Shown: piece after piece, positions 63,737 through 64,000 of the stretch | Layout: every line of letters begins with the position of its first letter | Numbering within the stretch: the stretch's first letter is position 1 | Assembly (NCBI RefSeq): GCF_025998535.1 | Contig: NZ_AP024233.1 | Location: 2,876,001 to 2,940,000 of the forward strand | From: Desulfolithobacter dissulfuricans | GTDB taxonomy: Bacteria; Desulfobacterota; Desulfobulbia; Desulfobulbales; Desulfobulbaceae | DNA length: 64,000 nucleotides | Reading direction: 5' to 3' | Made by a program: the position numbers and the translations under genes | Notes under the pieces: generated by a model | The model's database searches: none | What the model saw: the letters and a program-made list of their open reading frames with translations, nothing else | Told to the model about the DNA's origin: nothing

Positions 63737-64000
63737 TTACAGCTCGGTCAATCCCTCGCGGATGGCGTACTTCACCAGACCGGCCACCGACGAGATACCC
63801 AGCTTGTCCATGATATTGCGGCGCCGGGCCTCAATGGTTTTGACACTGACATTGAGCTTGGAGGCAATCTCCCTGGTGGAATATCCCTCGGCCAGGAGCT
63901 GGAGCACCGCCCGTTCACGGGTGGTCAGTTTTTCTTCCTTATTGGCACTGAGCAGGTGCTGGCGGTAATCATTGATCACCGTATGCGCGACCTGGGGGCT
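63737..64000 (-). CDS. C-terminal part of a LuxR/NarL-type transcription regulator (cut by window edge)
   Basis: The visible residues form a LuxR-type helix-turn-helix: [44 protein letters not shown], then a short tail ending REGLTEL. The frame is open to the window end, so the N-terminal (probably receiver) domain is outside. It may be a response regulator; the M23-like gene follows immediately. Confidence 0.85.
   Translation of the reverse strand, partial: SPQVAHTVINDYRQHLLSANKEEKLTTRERAVLQLLAEGYSTREIASKLNVSVKTIEARRRNIMDKLGISSVAGLVKYAIREGLTEL

Overview
The window is a G+C-rich chromosome segment whose gene content points to an anaerobic, probably sulfate-reducing or related member of the Desulfobacterota (Desulfobulbales-like). 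This is inferred from a periplasmic CbiK-type cobaltochelatase, an anaerobic cobalamin pathway, an oxygen-sensitive class III ribonucleotide reductase, selenocysteine use in SelD, hemerythrin and multihaem cytochrome genes, and Fe-S-type PurF. No 16S rRNA gene is present, so the lineage is not proven.

Layout. Positions 1-6 kb, mostly minus strand, hold rpe, dprA, rpoD and dnaG, followed by an unrecognised plus-strand gene. At 7-10 kb are an exported heptad-repeat protein, a Na+/Ca2+ exchanger-type antiporter and htpX. At 9.95-15.4 kb a foreign-looking, A+T-rich island carries a large HAMP-PAS-GGDEF-EAL protein, transposase remnants and a MITE-like element. It lies between two roughly 450-bp direct copies of the 3' end of a triosephosphate-isomerase-like gene plus its terminator. 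After a hemerythrin-PAS gene, 17.1-28.25 kb is one minus-strand cobalamin operon under a cobalamin riboswitch: cbiK, btuC-, btuD- and btuF-type transporter genes, cbiA, cbiC, cbiD, cbiET, cbiL, cbiF, cbiG. It is peppered with an 18-bp repeat that occurs nowhere else in the window.

At 28-44 kb are a chemotaxis transducer, a small Cys-rich protein, a substrate-binding-protein/hybrid-kinase pair, a BASS-type transporter, two radical SAM proteins, a PepSY-like protein, nrdG and nrdD (with a second cobalamin riboswitch) and an M48 protease with TPRs. At 44.4-50 kb are a CAU tRNA, a Nif3-like gene, a zinc-ribbon gene, an RNase H gene, rnpB, an ispDF fusion and an M20 peptidase. At 50-56 kb are a second kinase/binding-protein pair and selD. 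At 56.5-64 kb are purF, a ferredoxin, a cytochrome-bd-superfamily-like membrane complex with an octahaem cytochrome c, an NnrU/ICMT-like membrane protein, an M23-like protein and the end of a LuxR-type regulator.

How the genes connect. Cobalamin and corrinoid metabolism dominates: synthesis and uptake genes share one riboswitch, and a second riboswitch controls the B12-independent ribonucleotide reductase, a logical backup when B12 is scarce. Two paralogous cassettes (periplasmic ABC_sub_bind-type protein plus hybrid histidine kinase, each with a 14-nt intergenic gap) look like ligand-sensing modules.

Quality caution. Five genes (rpoD leader, cbiA, nrdD, selD and the bd-like/octahaem pair) break or split exactly at G or C homopolymers in a way that adding one base would repair. 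Some or all may be assembly errors rather than biology.
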